The position numbers and the translations under genes were made by a program. This document shows positions 26,079 to 35,018 of a stretch of DNA of 64,000 nt, piece by piece. This stretch comes from Actinomyces sp. (GTDB taxonomy: Bacteria > Actinomycetota > Actinomycetes > Actinomycetales > Actinomycetaceae). Position 1 is the stretch's first letter. Each line of letters starts with the position of its first letter. A model generated the notes under the pieces. It was not told the origin of the DNA and did not search any database. It worked only from the letters and a program-made list of their open reading frames with translations. Location of the stretch: assembly GCF_030524025.1 (NCBI RefSeq), contig NZ_JAUNHI010000003.1, positions 105,648-169,647 on the forward strand. The letters run 5' to 3'.

Positions 26079-27575
26079 ATGGACATCGCACCAATGGCGC
26101 TGGACTCCCTCGATCTGGCACGGTGGCAGTTCGGCATCACCACCGTCTACCACTTCATCCTCGTCCCCCTGACGATCGGCCTGTCCCCGCTGGTGGCGCT
26201 CATGGAGACCCTCTACCTACGGACCGGCAACGAGCAGTGGCGCACCGTCACGAAGTTCTTCGGCAAGATCCTGCTCATCAACTTCGCGCTCGGGGTGGCC
26301 ACCGGCATCGTCCAGGAGTTCCAGTTCGGCATGAACTGGTCGGAGTACTCCCGCTTCGTGGGCAACATCTTCGGCGCCCCCCTGGCCTTCGAGGCGCTCC
26401 TGGCCTTCTTCATGGAGTCCACCTTCCTCGGGCTGTGGATCTTCGGCTGGGACCGCCTGAGCCCCAAGATCCACAACCTATGCATGTGGATGGTGGCGCT
26501 GGGCACGAACTTCTCCGCCGTGTTCATCCTGGCGGCCAACTCCTGGATGCAGCATCCCGTGGGCGCGGTCATCAACCCCGAGACCGGGCGCGCCGAGCTC
26601 GACGGCGTCGGCGGATTCCTCAAGGTGCTGACCAACCCGATCCTGTGGACGACGATCCCCCACGTCATCGCCTCGGCCCTGCTCGTGGCCGGCGCGGTCA
26701 TCGTCGGGGTCTCCGTGTGGTGGATGACTAAGGCCGCACGCGCCGGGCAGGACTTCGAGGCACGCGAGCTGTGGCGCCGCGCGGCGCGTTTCGGGGCGAT
26801 CGTCATGGTGCTCGGCGGCCTGGTCACCGCCGGCTCGGGCCACCACCAGGGCCAGCTCGTGGCCGAGGAGCAGCCGGCCAAGATGGCGGCGGCCGAGGCC
26901 CTGTGCCACACCGAGTCCGGAGCCGGTTTCACCGTCCTGGCCTTCGGCAGCTGCGACGGGGAGATCACCCGGGTCATCACCGTGCCCCACGTCTACTCCT
27001 TCATGGCGACCAATGACCCCAACGCCGAGTTGATGGGGCTCGACGACGCCCAGGCGATGTACGAGGAGCAGTTCGGCACCGGCGTGGACTACACGCCCAA
27101 TGTCATGGTCACCTTCTGGTCCTTCCGCCTCATGATCGGGCTGGGCATGGCCTCCCTGGGCGTCGGCGTCCTGGCTCTGTGGCTGACCCGCAAGGGCCGG
27201 CTCGTCACCGACCCGCGGATCGGCACGGCCGCCCTGTGGACGATGTGGCTGCCCTTCATCGCCTGCAGCTTCGGCTGGATCCTCACCGAGATGGGGCGCC
27301 AGCCCTGGGTGGTCGCCCCCAACCTCGCCGACCCCGTCTCCCAGGTCCACCTGCTCACCCAGGACGGTGTGTCGACGGTCGTGTCCTCGGCCACGGTCCT
27401 GACCTCCTTGGTCGTCTTCACCCTCCTGTACGCGGCCCTGGGCGTAGTCTGGTTCGTCCTGCTCCGCCGCTACATCCGTGAGGGCGTCCACACCCCGACC
27501 GACCCGTCCCCGCAGGACGACGGTCCGGGCAAGGAGCCCACCACCGACGCCGACCACCTGTCCTTCGCGTACTGA
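26079..27575 (+). CDS. cydA: Cytochrome bd ubiquinol/menaquinol oxidase subunit I
   Basis: Quinol-oxidising, heme-bearing subunit of the high-affinity terminal oxidase. 498 residues with about nine membrane helices. Visible conserved elements are RWQFGITTVYHFILVPLTIG, with the heme b595 ligand His, the helix around FFMESTFLGLWIFGWDR, and the GRQPW signature (EMGRQPWVVAP). The Q-loop is short, as in Actinomycetota. AGAAAGGCGGG precedes ATG 26079. It is the first gene of cydAB, followed by cydB after 25 nt, and the cydDC exporter needed for assembly lies downstream. Confidence 0.97.
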   Translation: MDIAPMALDSLDLARWQFGITTVYHFILVPLTIGLSPLVALMETLYLRTGNEQWRTVTKFFGKILLINFALGVATGIVQEFQFGMNWSEYSRFVGNIFGAPLAFEALLAFFMESTFLGLWIFGWDRLSPKIHNLCMWMVALGTNFSAVFILAANSWMQHPVGAVINPETGRAELDGVGGFLKVLTNPILWTTIPHVIASALLVAGAVIVGVSVWWMTKAARAGQDFEARELWRRAARFGAIVMVLGGLVTAGSGHHQGQLVAEEQPAKMAAAEALCHTESGAGFTVLAFGSCDGEITRVITVPHVYSFMATNDPNAELMGLDDAQAMYEEQFGTGVDYTPNVMVTFWSFRLMIGLGMASLGVGVLALWLTRKGRLVTDPRIGTAALWTMWLPFIACSFGWILTEMGRQPWVVAPNLADPVSQVHLLTQDGVSTVVSSATVLTSLVVFTLLYAALGVVWFVLLRRYIREGVHTPTDPSPQDDGPGKEPTTDADHLSFAY

Positions 27576-27600
27576 GCCGCAGGAAGTAGAGGTACACACC

Positions 27601-28734
27601 ATGACCCTGTCCATCCTCTGGTTCATTCTCATCGCCGTCCTGTGGACCGGCTACCTCGCGCTGGAGGGCTTCGACTTCGGCGTCGGGATGCTGCTGCGGG
27701 TCCTGGGCCGCGACGAGCGGGAGCGCCGCGCGATGATGAGGTCGATCGGCCCTCACTGGGACGGCAACGAGGTCTGGCTCCTGACCGCCGGCGGCGCCAC
27801 CTTCGCCGCCTTCCCCGAGTGGTACTCCACCCTGTTCTCCGGCGCGTACATCGCCCTGTTCCTCATCCTGCTGTGCCTCATCGTGCGCGTGTGCGCCATC
27901 GAGTGGCGCCCCAAGATCAACGACCAGCGGTGGCGCGACCGCTGGGACATCGTGCACACCGTGGCGGCCTGGGTCGTGTCGATCCTGTGGGGGGTGGCCT
28001 TCGCCAACCTCGTCCAGGGCATGCGGATCGAGGTGGTCGACACCGCCTCGGGCTCTGTGGTCCCTGCCGCCCAGGTTCCGGCCGACGGCCTGGTCGTGGG
28101 CGCCTCTCACCAGATCACCGGCGGATTCCTGTCGATGATCACGCCCTTCACGCTGGTGGGCGGCGCGGTGACCTGTCTGCTGTTCCTCACCCACGGCGCC
28201 CTGTTCATCGCGCTCAAGACCGCCGGTGACCTGTCGACGCGCGCCCTGGGACTGGCCCGGCGCATCGGGGTCGTCTCGACGGCACTGGCCGCCGCCTGGG
28301 CGCTGTGGGCACAGGTCGCCCACTCCCCCAACACCGCCTCCTGGGCCCCCCTCACGCTGACGGCCGGATGCCTGGTCGGCTCCCTGTTGGCCGTGCGCCA
28401 GGGCCGCGACAGCTGGGCCTTCGGCCTGCACTTCGGCGGGATCGTCTTTGCCGTCGCCTTCATCTTCGCCGCCATGGCCCCCGACGTCATGCGCTCCTCG
28501 ATCGACCAGGCCTACTCCCTGACCATCGAGCAGGCGGCCTCGGCCGACACGACCCTGCTCATCATGTCGGTCGCCGCGGCGGTGTTCACCCCGATGGTCC
28601 TCCTCTACACCATCTGGTCCTACCGGGTGTTCTCCAGCCGTGTCAGCGCCGAGGCCATCGACCCCGACACCGGCGGCCTCCACCCCACCAAGGTGCGCGA
28701 CTCCGAGCAGCCCGAAGCCCTCATCGGCTACTGA
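27601..28734 (+). CDS. cydB: Cytochrome bd oxidase subunit II
   Basis: 377-residue membrane partner of CydA. The family N-terminus (LWFILIAVLWTGYLALEGFD, then GVGML) and the conserved WDGNEVWLLTAGGATFAAFP are present, with 8-9 hydrophobic helices. The 25-nt gap from cydA, with AGGAAG upstream, indicates cotranscription. A strong terminator follows, so cydAB and cydDC are separate units. Confidence 0.97.
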   Translation: MTLSILWFILIAVLWTGYLALEGFDFGVGMLLRVLGRDERERRAMMRSIGPHWDGNEVWLLTAGGATFAAFPEWYSTLFSGAYIALFLILLCLIVRVCAIEWRPKINDQRWRDRWDIVHTVAAWVVSILWGVAFANLVQGMRIEVVDTASGSVVPAAQVPADGLVVGASHQITGGFLSMITPFTLVGGAVTCLLFLTHGALFIALKTAGDLSTRALGLARRIGVVSTALAAAWALWAQVAHSPNTASWAPLTLTAGCLVGSLLAVRQGRDSWAFGLHFGGIVFAVAFIFAAMAPDVMRSSIDQAYSLTIEQAASADTTLLIMSVAAAVFTPMVLLYTIWSYRVFSSRVSAEAIDPDTGGLHPTKVRDSEQPEALIGY

Positions 28735-28740
28735 CCGCCC

Positions 28741-28775
28741 GCGCCGGGGACGCAGCGCAGCGCCGTCCCCGGCGC
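28741..28775 (+). terminator. Terminator after cydAB
   Basis: A perfect 12-bp stem (28741-28752 with 28764-28775) and an 11-nt loop begin 6 nt after the cydB stop. Confidence 0.85.
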
Positions 28776-28803
28776 CATAGCGAGAACACCGGGACCACAG
28801 TCC

Positions 28804-28809
28804 TACTAT
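28804..28809 (+). promoter_or_regulatory. -10 box of cydDC (probably leaderless)
   Basis: TACTAT ends 9 nt before the GTG of cydD, with no ribosome binding site between. It follows the cydAB terminator, which fits a separate cydDC promoter. Confidence 0.5.
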
Positions 28810-28818
28810 CCTGGACGG

Positions 28819-30561
28819 GTGAAGCCACTGGACCCCCGGCTCCTGCGTCACGCGCGCTCGGCCCGGCGCTACATCGTCACCACGGCGGTCACCGGCACGC
28901 TCACCGCGCTGCTCGTCGTCGCCCAGGCCCATCTCATCTCCCGGGCGGTCGCCCCCATGGTCACCGGCTCCCCCGCAGCACGACCAGCTGCCGGGCTCCT
29001 TGGCGCCCTGGCGCTCGTCCTGGCCGGCCGTGCCCTCGTCCTGCTCCTCCAGGAGCGTCAGGCCCACCGTGCCGCCACGGGCACCGTCATCGAGCTGCGC
29101 CGCCAGGTCCTCGAGCACGCCGGCGCACTGGGCCCGCGCTGGCAGGCCATCCACGGCCCGTCGACCGCGACCCTGCTCACCCGCGGCCTGGAGGACCTCC
29201 AGCCCTACTTCACCCGTTACCTGCCCCAGCTGCTCCTGGCGGCCACGGTCACGCCGATGACCGCCCTGGTCATGCTCGTCCAGGACGTGCCCTCCACGGT
29301 CGCCGTGGCCGTGACGGTCCCCCTCATCCCGGTTTTCATGGTTCTCATCGGCCGCCTCACCCAGCGGCACTCCGAGGAGCGTCTCGCAGCGATGGACCGC
29401 CTGGGCGCCCAGGTCCTCGACCTGCTGGCCGGGCTGCCCACCCTGAAGGCCCTGGGCCGCGAGCAGGGTCCCGGACGCCGGGTGGCCGCGCTGGGACGGG
29501 CCTACAACGCCACGACCATGCAGACCCTCAAGGTCGCCTTCCTGTCGGGGGCGGTCCTGGAGTTCATCACGACGCTGTCGGTGGCGATCATCGCCGTCGA
29601 AGTCGGGTTCCGGCTTCTGTACGGACGCATGGACCTGGCCACCGGGCTGCTCGTCATCATGATCGCTCCGGAGGTCTACCAGCCCCTGCGCCAGGTGGGC
29701 TTCCACTTCCACGCCTCGGCCAACGGTGTGGCCGCCGCCCAGGCCGTCTTCGAGGTGCTCGACACCCCCCGCCCCGAACGGGGCGCCCTGCCCGCCCCGG
29801 ACCTGCGCGGCGCGGTCATCGAGATCGAGGACCTGTGGGTCCGTGCGCGCGGCACCTGGGCGCCGGCCGCGCTGAGCGCCGCCATCTCGCCGGGCCGCCT
29901 CGTGGCCCTGACCGGGCCGTCGGGCGCGGGCAAGACGACGACGGCCCTCGTCCTGCTGTCCCTCCTGCCGGCCAACCGCGGTGCTGTACGGGTGCGCACG
30001 CCCGACGGCTCCCGGACCGACCTGGCCGACATCGACCCCGCCTCCTGGTGGAGGCAGGTCTCCTGGGTGCCCCAGCGGCCCGTCATCGTCCCGGGGACCA
30101 TCGCCGACAACGTCCTGGGCCCGGAGCGGGCCGCGCGGTGCGCCGAGGAGCCACCGGCCGCGCTCCTCGAGGCGGCGCGCGCCACCGGCCTGGACGAGGT
30201 GGTCGACGTCCTCCCCCAGGGATGGCTCACCCCGGTGGGCCAGGCCGGGGCGGGCCTGTCGGTGGGCCAGCGCCAGCGCCTGGCCCTGACCCGGGCGCTT
30301 GTCGACTCCACCCCACTGGTCGTGCTCGATGAGCCGACCGCCCACCTCGACGCGGCCAGTGAGGCCCACGTCCTGGCCGGGGTCGAGGCGCTGCGCGCCG
30401 CCGGACGCACCGTGGTCGTCGTCGCCCACCGCCAGGCGCTCATCGCCCGGGCCGACGACGTGGTCGCGGTCTCCAGCACCCCGGTGGACCGCCCGGAGGG
30501 CGGCGCCGAGCCGCCGGTCCTCGTGGCGCCCCGCGCCCAGGTCGAGGGGGCGGGACGATGA
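28819..30561 (+). CDS. cydD: Thiol reductant ABC exporter subunit CydD
   Basis: 580 residues: six-helix ABC exporter membrane domain (residues 20-310) plus an ATPase domain with Walker A LTGPSGAGKTTTALV, signature GLSVGQRQRLALTRAL, Walker B VVLDEPTAHLD and H-loop VVVAHRQ. With CydC it exports glutathione/cysteine-type thiols or handles heme, and is needed for cytochrome bd assembly. The GTG start at 28819 has no ribosome binding site but a TACTAT box 9 nt upstream. It overlaps cydC by 4 nt. Confidence 0.94.
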   Translation: MKPLDPRLLRHARSARRYIVTTAVTGTLTALLVVAQAHLISRAVAPMVTGSPAARPAAGLLGALALVLAGRALVLLLQERQAHRAATGTVIELRRQVLEHAGALGPRWQAIHGPSTATLLTRGLEDLQPYFTRYLPQLLLAATVTPMTALVMLVQDVPSTVAVAVTVPLIPVFMVLIGRLTQRHSEERLAAMDRLGAQVLDLLAGLPTLKALGREQGPGRRVAALGRAYNATTMQTLKVAFLSGAVLEFITTLSVAIIAVEVGFRLLYGRMDLATGLLVIMIAPEVYQPLRQVGFHFHASANGVAAAQAVFEVLDTPRPERGALPAPDLRGAVIEIEDLWVRARGTWAPAALSAAISPGRLVALTGPSGAGKTTTALVLLSLLPANRGAVRVRTPDGSRTDLADIDPASWWRQVSWVPQRPVIVPGTIADNVLGPERAARCAEEPPAALLEAARATGLDEVVDVLPQGWLTPVGQAGAGLSVGQRQRLALTRALVDSTPLVVLDEPTAHLDAASEAHVLAGVEALRAAGRTVVVVAHRQALIARADDVVAVSSTPVDRPEGGAEPPVLVAPRAQVEGAGR

Positions 30562-32345
30562 CCGCCGTGCTCACCAAGGAGGAGACGCGAGCCCTGCGCA
30601 GGGCGGTGGGCCTGCTCGGCCTGCGCCGCAGGACCCTGGCGCTCAGCGTGGCGACGGGCTCGCTCAGCCTCATGAGCGCTGTCGCCCTGGCCGGGGTCGC
30701 GGCCTGGCTCATCGCACGCGCCGCGCAGATGCCCGACATCGTCGCCCTGGGCGTGGCACCGGTGGCCGTCCGCCTGTTCGGCATCTCCCGGCCGCTCATG
30801 CGCTACTGCGAGCGGCTGGCCTCCCACGACACCGCGCTGCACGGGATGAGCGCGCTGCGCACCCGCCTCTACGAGATCCTGGCCGCCTCGCGCGCCGACG
30901 TCGTCGTGGGCCTGCGCCGCGGGGACGTGCTGGCGCGCGTGGGCGCGGACGTGGACGCGGTGGGCGACCTCGTCGTGCGCGCCGTGCTGCCCATGGCCGT
31001 CGCGATCGTCCTCGGCGTCTCCACGAGCCTGGGCCTGGGCCTCATCCACCCTCCCGCGGGACTCATCGTCGCCGTCTGCCTGCTCATCTCGGGAGTCGGC
31101 GGGCCCCTGGCCACAGTGCGGGCCGCCCGGCGGGCCGAGCTGGCCCGCCAGGAGCAGGCCACCGACCTGTCGGCCACCGTCCTGGCGGCGGTCGAGGGCG
31201 GCCCCGAGCTCAGTGTCTCGGGCCGCATGCCCCGCCTCATGGAGGATCTGGCCGGCCTCGAGCGCCACCTGGCCGCCTCGCGCGACGCCGCCGCCCGCCC
31301 GGCCGCCCTGGCCGCCTCCATCGACTCCGCCGCGATGGGGCTGGCGGTGCTGGGCAACCTCATCGTGGGCACCGCCGCGGTCGCCGCGGGCGAGCTGCCG
31401 TCCACCCTCCTGGCGGTGATCGTCCTCGTTCCGCTCAGCGCCTTCGAGGCGTCCTCCGCCCTGGGACCGGCCACCGTCCAGCTCGTCACCTCGGCGGGCG
31501 CGGCCCTGCGGCTCATCGAGCTCGTCGAACGGGCCGAGGACTCAACGGCCCAGGCGCCCGCCCCCCGGCCCCTGCCCGCCGGCGCGGCGGGGGGACCGCG
31601 CCTGACCGCACGCGACCTGGCCGTGGGCTGGCCCGGCGGGCCGGTCGTGGCCGAAGGCATCAGCCTCAGCCTCGCCCCCGGAGACAGGCTCGCGGTCGTC
31701 GGCCCCTCCGGTGTCGGCAAGACGACCCTCCTGCTCACCCTGGCCGGGCTGCTGCCTCCCCTGTCCGGCACGCTCAGCCTCGCTGGCGCCGATCCGTGGT
31801 CCGCCGACCGCGCCGAGGTCGCCGCCCGGGTGACGCTGACCGCCGAGGACGCCCATGTCTTCGACACGACGGTCCTGGAGAACCTGCGCGTGGCCAACGG
31901 GGCGCTCGAGGCCACCGAGGCGGTCGAGGTGCTCGAGCGCGCCGGCCTGGGCCCGTGGCTCGCCTCGCTCCCCCAGGGCCTGGACACGCCGATCGGCTCG
32001 GACGCGACGACGGTCTCCGGCGGCGAGCGCCGCCGGCTGCTCCTGGCCCGAGCGCTGGCGGCGCCCGCCCCCGTCATGCTCCTGGACGAACCGGGAGAGC
32101 ACCTGGACTCCGCCACCGCCGACGGCCTCGTCGAGGACCTGCTCGGCGACCGGCCCGCCCGGGGGGTGTTGCTCGTCACCCACCGCCTGTCGGCCCTGGC
32201 CCGGGCGGACGAGGTCATCGTCCTCGGCCGCCCGGACCCCGCCGGGCCGGCTCGTGTCCAGCGCCGCGGGCCCCACGCCCGTCTGCTCGCCGAGGACCGG
32301 GACTACAGGTGGGCCGTGGACCAGGAGGTGACCGACCGTGGCTGA
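30558..32345 (+). CDS. cydC: Thiol reductant ABC exporter subunit CydC
   Basis: 595 residues, the second half of the heterodimeric exporter: membrane domain (about 20-320), then ATPase with Walker A VVGPSGVGKTTLLLT, signature TVSGGERRRLLLARAL, Walker B VMLLDEPGEHLD and H-loop LLVTHRLSAL. The ATG lies inside the cydD stop (4-nt overlap), and its own stop overlaps the start of the histidine kinase gene by 8 nt. The kinase is therefore in the same transcript. Confidence 0.94.
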   Translation: MTAVLTKEETRALRRAVGLLGLRRRTLALSVATGSLSLMSAVALAGVAAWLIARAAQMPDIVALGVAPVAVRLFGISRPLMRYCERLASHDTALHGMSALRTRLYEILAASRADVVVGLRRGDVLARVGADVDAVGDLVVRAVLPMAVAIVLGVSTSLGLGLIHPPAGLIVAVCLLISGVGGPLATVRAARRAELARQEQATDLSATVLAAVEGGPELSVSGRMPRLMEDLAGLERHLAASRDAAARPAALAASIDSAAMGLAVLGNLIVGTAAVAAGELPSTLLAVIVLVPLSAFEASSALGPATVQLVTSAGAALRLIELVERAEDSTAQAPAPRPLPAGAAGGPRLTARDLAVGWPGGPVVAEGISLSLAPGDRLAVVGPSGVGKTTLLLTLAGLLPPLSGTLSLAGADPWSADRAEVAARVTLTAEDAHVFDTTVLENLRVANGALEATEAVEVLERAGLGPWLASLPQGLDTPIGSDATTVSGGERRRLLLARALAAPAPVMLLDEPGEHLDSATADGLVEDLLGDRPARGVLLVTHRLSALARADEVIVLGRPDPAGPARVQRRGPHARLLAEDRDYRWAVDQEVTDRG

Positions 32346-34257
32346 GCGGCCCACCGACGCCGGCAGGGTCCTACTGCCCGGGGTCCCCGACGACGACCTC
32401 ATCCTGCATCTGCCCGCCGGCCCCGGGCCCGATGCCTCCGGGGCGGGAACCATCGCCTACGCGGTGCACACCGAGCGGCTCACCTCGACCCGCAGCCGCC
32501 CCGCCCGCCCGGCGGCGCCCGACCGGGGCGCGGGCGGCGTCGACCTGTTCCGCGAGGCCCTGCGCCTGACCAGCTCGCTCAGGGTCCCCGAGGCACTGCG
32601 CCGCCTGGCCGACTCGGCGTGCACGGTCACCGGGGCGAGCTGGGCCACCATCGCGGTTCTCGGGCGGGCCGACCGCGCGCCCCTGACCTCGGGCGCCGCG
32701 ACTGCCTCCCCCGACGAGCTCGACGCGATGATCACCGGGGCCGCCACGGGCGCCCGCGGGGAGGGCGACGTCGTCATCTGCAACGACCTGTCGAGCGCCC
32801 CCTTCACCGGCGCCATCGAGGGCGAGGGCCCGGGATCGGTGCTCTCGGCGCCGCTGCGGGTGCACGGCTACGTGTACGGCCGGCTCTACCTGTGCGACAA
32901 GGCCGAGGGCTTCGATGCCGCGGACGCGGCCACCGTCGTCGCCCTGGCCGAGGCGGCCGCGGTCGCCGTGGAGAACTCCCGCCTGTACCGCCAGGCCCGC
33001 GACCGCGAGCAGTGGATGGCCCTGGCTCAGGAGCTGACGACGCTGCTGTTGTCGGGGGCCGAGCAGGACGACGCGCTGACCCACATCGCCCACCGGGTGC
33101 GTGAGGTCGCCCACGCCGACACGGCCGCGCTCATCCTGCCCAGTGTCGGGGAGACCTGGATCTGCGAGATCGCCGACGGCGCCCACGCCGGAGAGCTGAT
33201 CGGCACCTTCTTCCCCCCGGAGGGCCGGGCGCTGACCGCCCTGGCACACCGCACGGGCCTCATCGAGGAGTCCCTCGCCCAGGCCTGGGACGCCAGCGAC
33301 CTGCTCGTCGAGGAGCTGGCGCACTTCGGCCCGGCCCTGTATGCCCCGATGGTCCACCGCGGCCGCGGCGTGGGGGTCATGCTCCTGCTGCGGGAGCAGG
33401 GCGCCGCGCCCTTCACCCGTCAGGAGCTCGAGGTCGCCGAGCTCTTCGCCGGCCAGGCGACGATGGCCTTCGAGCTCGCCGACGCCCAGCACGCCGAGGA
33501 GATGGCCACCCTGCTCGACGAGCGCGCCCGCATCGGCCGGGACCTGCACGACCTGGCCATCCAGCAGCTCTTCGCCACCGGCATGCAGATCTCCGCGGCC
33601 CACGACCGCATCCGCCGGGCCGCCCAGGCCGGTGTCGTGGACCCCGAGGATGCCTGCTCGGCCCTCGAGGGCTCGCTGGCGGCCATCGACGACTCGGTGG
33701 AGCAGATCCGCTCGATCGTGCGCTCGCTGCGCGACCGCGACGAGGATGTGGGGATGGTCGAGCGCCTGCGGCGCGAGGCCTCCCTGGCGCGGACCTCCCT
33801 GGGCTACGCCCCCTCCCTCCTGCTGACCGTCGACGGGCACGGGCTGGCCCAGGCCGACTCCCGCGACGCCGACGAGCTGGTCGACGCCGTCGACGCCGCG
33901 GTGGAGGCCGACATCGCCGACGACGCCGTGGCGGTGGTCCGTGAGGCCCTGTCCAACGTGGCACGGCACGCCCGGGCCTCCTCGGTCAAGGTCGAGGTCT
34001 CGGTCAACGGCGTCCTGGCCGCGGGCGTCCTCGGTGCCCGCAGCTGCCCGGAACGGGGGGTGCCCGCGCTCGAGATCGTGTGCACCGACGACGGCGTGGG
34101 CGTCGACCCGGCGGTCACGCGCCGCTCGGGCACGGCCAACATGTCGGAGCGGGCCAGACGCCGGGCCGGCACCTTCGTCATCGGGTCCGGCGCCGGCGGG
34201 GGCACGCGCCTGGTGTGGTGGGCCCCGCTGGAGCACCCCGGCCGGGCGCTGCGCTGA
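32338..34257 (+). CDS. GAF-domain sensor histidine kinase (NarX/DosS type)
   Basis: 639 residues, soluble: two GAF-like domains (about 60-220 and 240-380), HisKA_3 with phospho-accepting His404 in ARIGRDLHDLAIQQLFATG, and a C-terminal ATPase (ALSNVARHARASSVKVEVSV, CTDDGVGVDP). The architecture resembles DosS/DevS oxygen/redox kinases, and location at the end of cydDC supports control of microaerobic metabolism. Heme binding by a GAF domain cannot be confirmed from the sequence. GTG at 32338 has GGAGGTG upstream and overlaps cydC by 8 nt. The likely partner regulator is convergent, 15 nt away. Confidence 0.88.
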   Translation: MAERPTDAGRVLLPGVPDDDLILHLPAGPGPDASGAGTIAYAVHTERLTSTRSRPARPAAPDRGAGGVDLFREALRLTSSLRVPEALRRLADSACTVTGASWATIAVLGRADRAPLTSGAATASPDELDAMITGAATGARGEGDVVICNDLSSAPFTGAIEGEGPGSVLSAPLRVHGYVYGRLYLCDKAEGFDAADAATVVALAEAAAVAVENSRLYRQARDREQWMALAQELTTLLLSGAEQDDALTHIAHRVREVAHADTAALILPSVGETWICEIADGAHAGELIGTFFPPEGRALTALAHRTGLIEESLAQAWDASDLLVEELAHFGPALYAPMVHRGRGVGVMLLLREQGAAPFTRQELEVAELFAGQATMAFELADAQHAEEMATLLDERARIGRDLHDLAIQQLFATGMQISAAHDRIRRAAQAGVVDPEDACSALEGSLAAIDDSVEQIRSIVRSLRDRDEDVGMVERLRREASLARTSLGYAPSLLLTVDGHGLAQADSRDADELVDAVDAAVEADIADDAVAVVREALSNVARHARASSVKVEVSVNGVLAAGVLGARSCPERGVPALEIVCTDDGVGVDPAVTRRSGTANMSERARRRAGTFVIGSGAGGGTRLVWWAPLEHPGRALR

Positions 34258-34272
34258 GGCCGGCGCCCGGGC

Positions 34273-34926
34273 TCAGGGGCGGCGCCAGCCGGAGGCGCGC
34301 TGGCCGGCCACCCAGGCCGCCACCTGGGTGCGGCGCTGCAGGCCCATCTTGGCCAGCAGGGAGGTGATGTGGTTCTTGACCGTCTTCTCGGCCACCCCGA
34401 GGCGCTCGCCGATCTCGCGGTTGGACAGTCCGTCGCCGATGAGGTCGAGGACCTTGCGCTCGGCGTTGGTCAGGTCGGCGGTCGGGTCGTCGTGGTCGGC
34501 CCTGCGACGGGTGACCGTGCGCTCGTCGAGCAGGACGCGTCCCGAGGCCACGGCGCGCACGACGTCGGAGATCTCCGCCCCGTGGACGGTTTTGAGCAGG
34601 TAGGCGCGGGCGCCGGCGTCGAGGGCCTCGGCCAGGGCGTCGTCGTCGTCGAAGGAGGTCAGCACGATCGGCAGGGCCCCGGGGACGGACTCGCGCAGCT
34701 CGCGCATCAGCTCGATGCCGGTGCCGTCGGGCAGCTGGAGGTCGACGAGCACGACGTCGGGGTGCACGAGCTCGGCCCTGCGCAGTGCCTCGGCCTTGGA
34801 GCCGGCCTCCGCCACGATGTCGAGATCCTCGGCCCGGTCGATGATCTCGGCAATGCCTCTGCGGACGATCTCATGGTCATCGACGATCATGACTCGGGCA
34901 GTCTCGGCGGAGGCGGGGCTGGGCAT
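34273..34926 (-). CDS. NarL/DosR-family response regulator
   Basis: 217 residues: receiver domain (MIVDDHEIVRRG, phospho-acceptor Asp62 in VLVDLQLPDG, Lys in YLLKTVHGAE) and a C-terminal LuxR-type HTH (LTNAERKVLDLIGDGLSNRE, then VAEKTVKNHITSLLAKMG). Very similar in layout to DevR/DosR, the hypoxia regulator. It is encoded tail-to-tail with the GAF kinase. A TACCCT box 6 nt before ATG 34926 suggests a leaderless transcript. Control of cydABDC is a reasonable inference, but no DosR box was found by eye. Confidence 0.93.
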   Translation of the reverse strand: MPSPASAETARVMIVDDHEIVRRGIAEIIDRAEDLDIVAEAGSKAEALRRAELVHPDVVLVDLQLPDGTGIELMRELRESVPGALPIVLTSFDDDDALAEALDAGARAYLLKTVHGAEISDVVRAVASGRVLLDERTVTRRRADHDDPTADLTNAERKVLDLIGDGLSNREIGERLGVAEKTVKNHITSLLAKMGLQRRTQVAAWVAGQRASGWRRP

Positions 34927-34932
34927 GCCGTG

Positions 34933-34938
34933 AGGGTA
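34933..34938 (-). promoter_or_regulatory. Leaderless -10 box of the DosR-like gene
   Basis: TACCCT on the minus strand, 6 nt before the ATG at 34926; no ribosome binding site. Confidence 0.5.
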
Positions 34939-35018
34939 TCAGCACCGGGGACCTACGTCGCACGCATGGCGGTATCGCCCCGTGAGGCGGCGGGCCCAAC
35001 GGCCGTGACGCACGTATG

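Noticed and set aside
27418-30429. Very long minus-strand open frame (about 1000 codons) across cydB and cydD
   Set aside because: Antisense shadow of cydB/cydD produced by high GC; composition is His/Gly/Asp-rich, with no motif or ribosome binding site.
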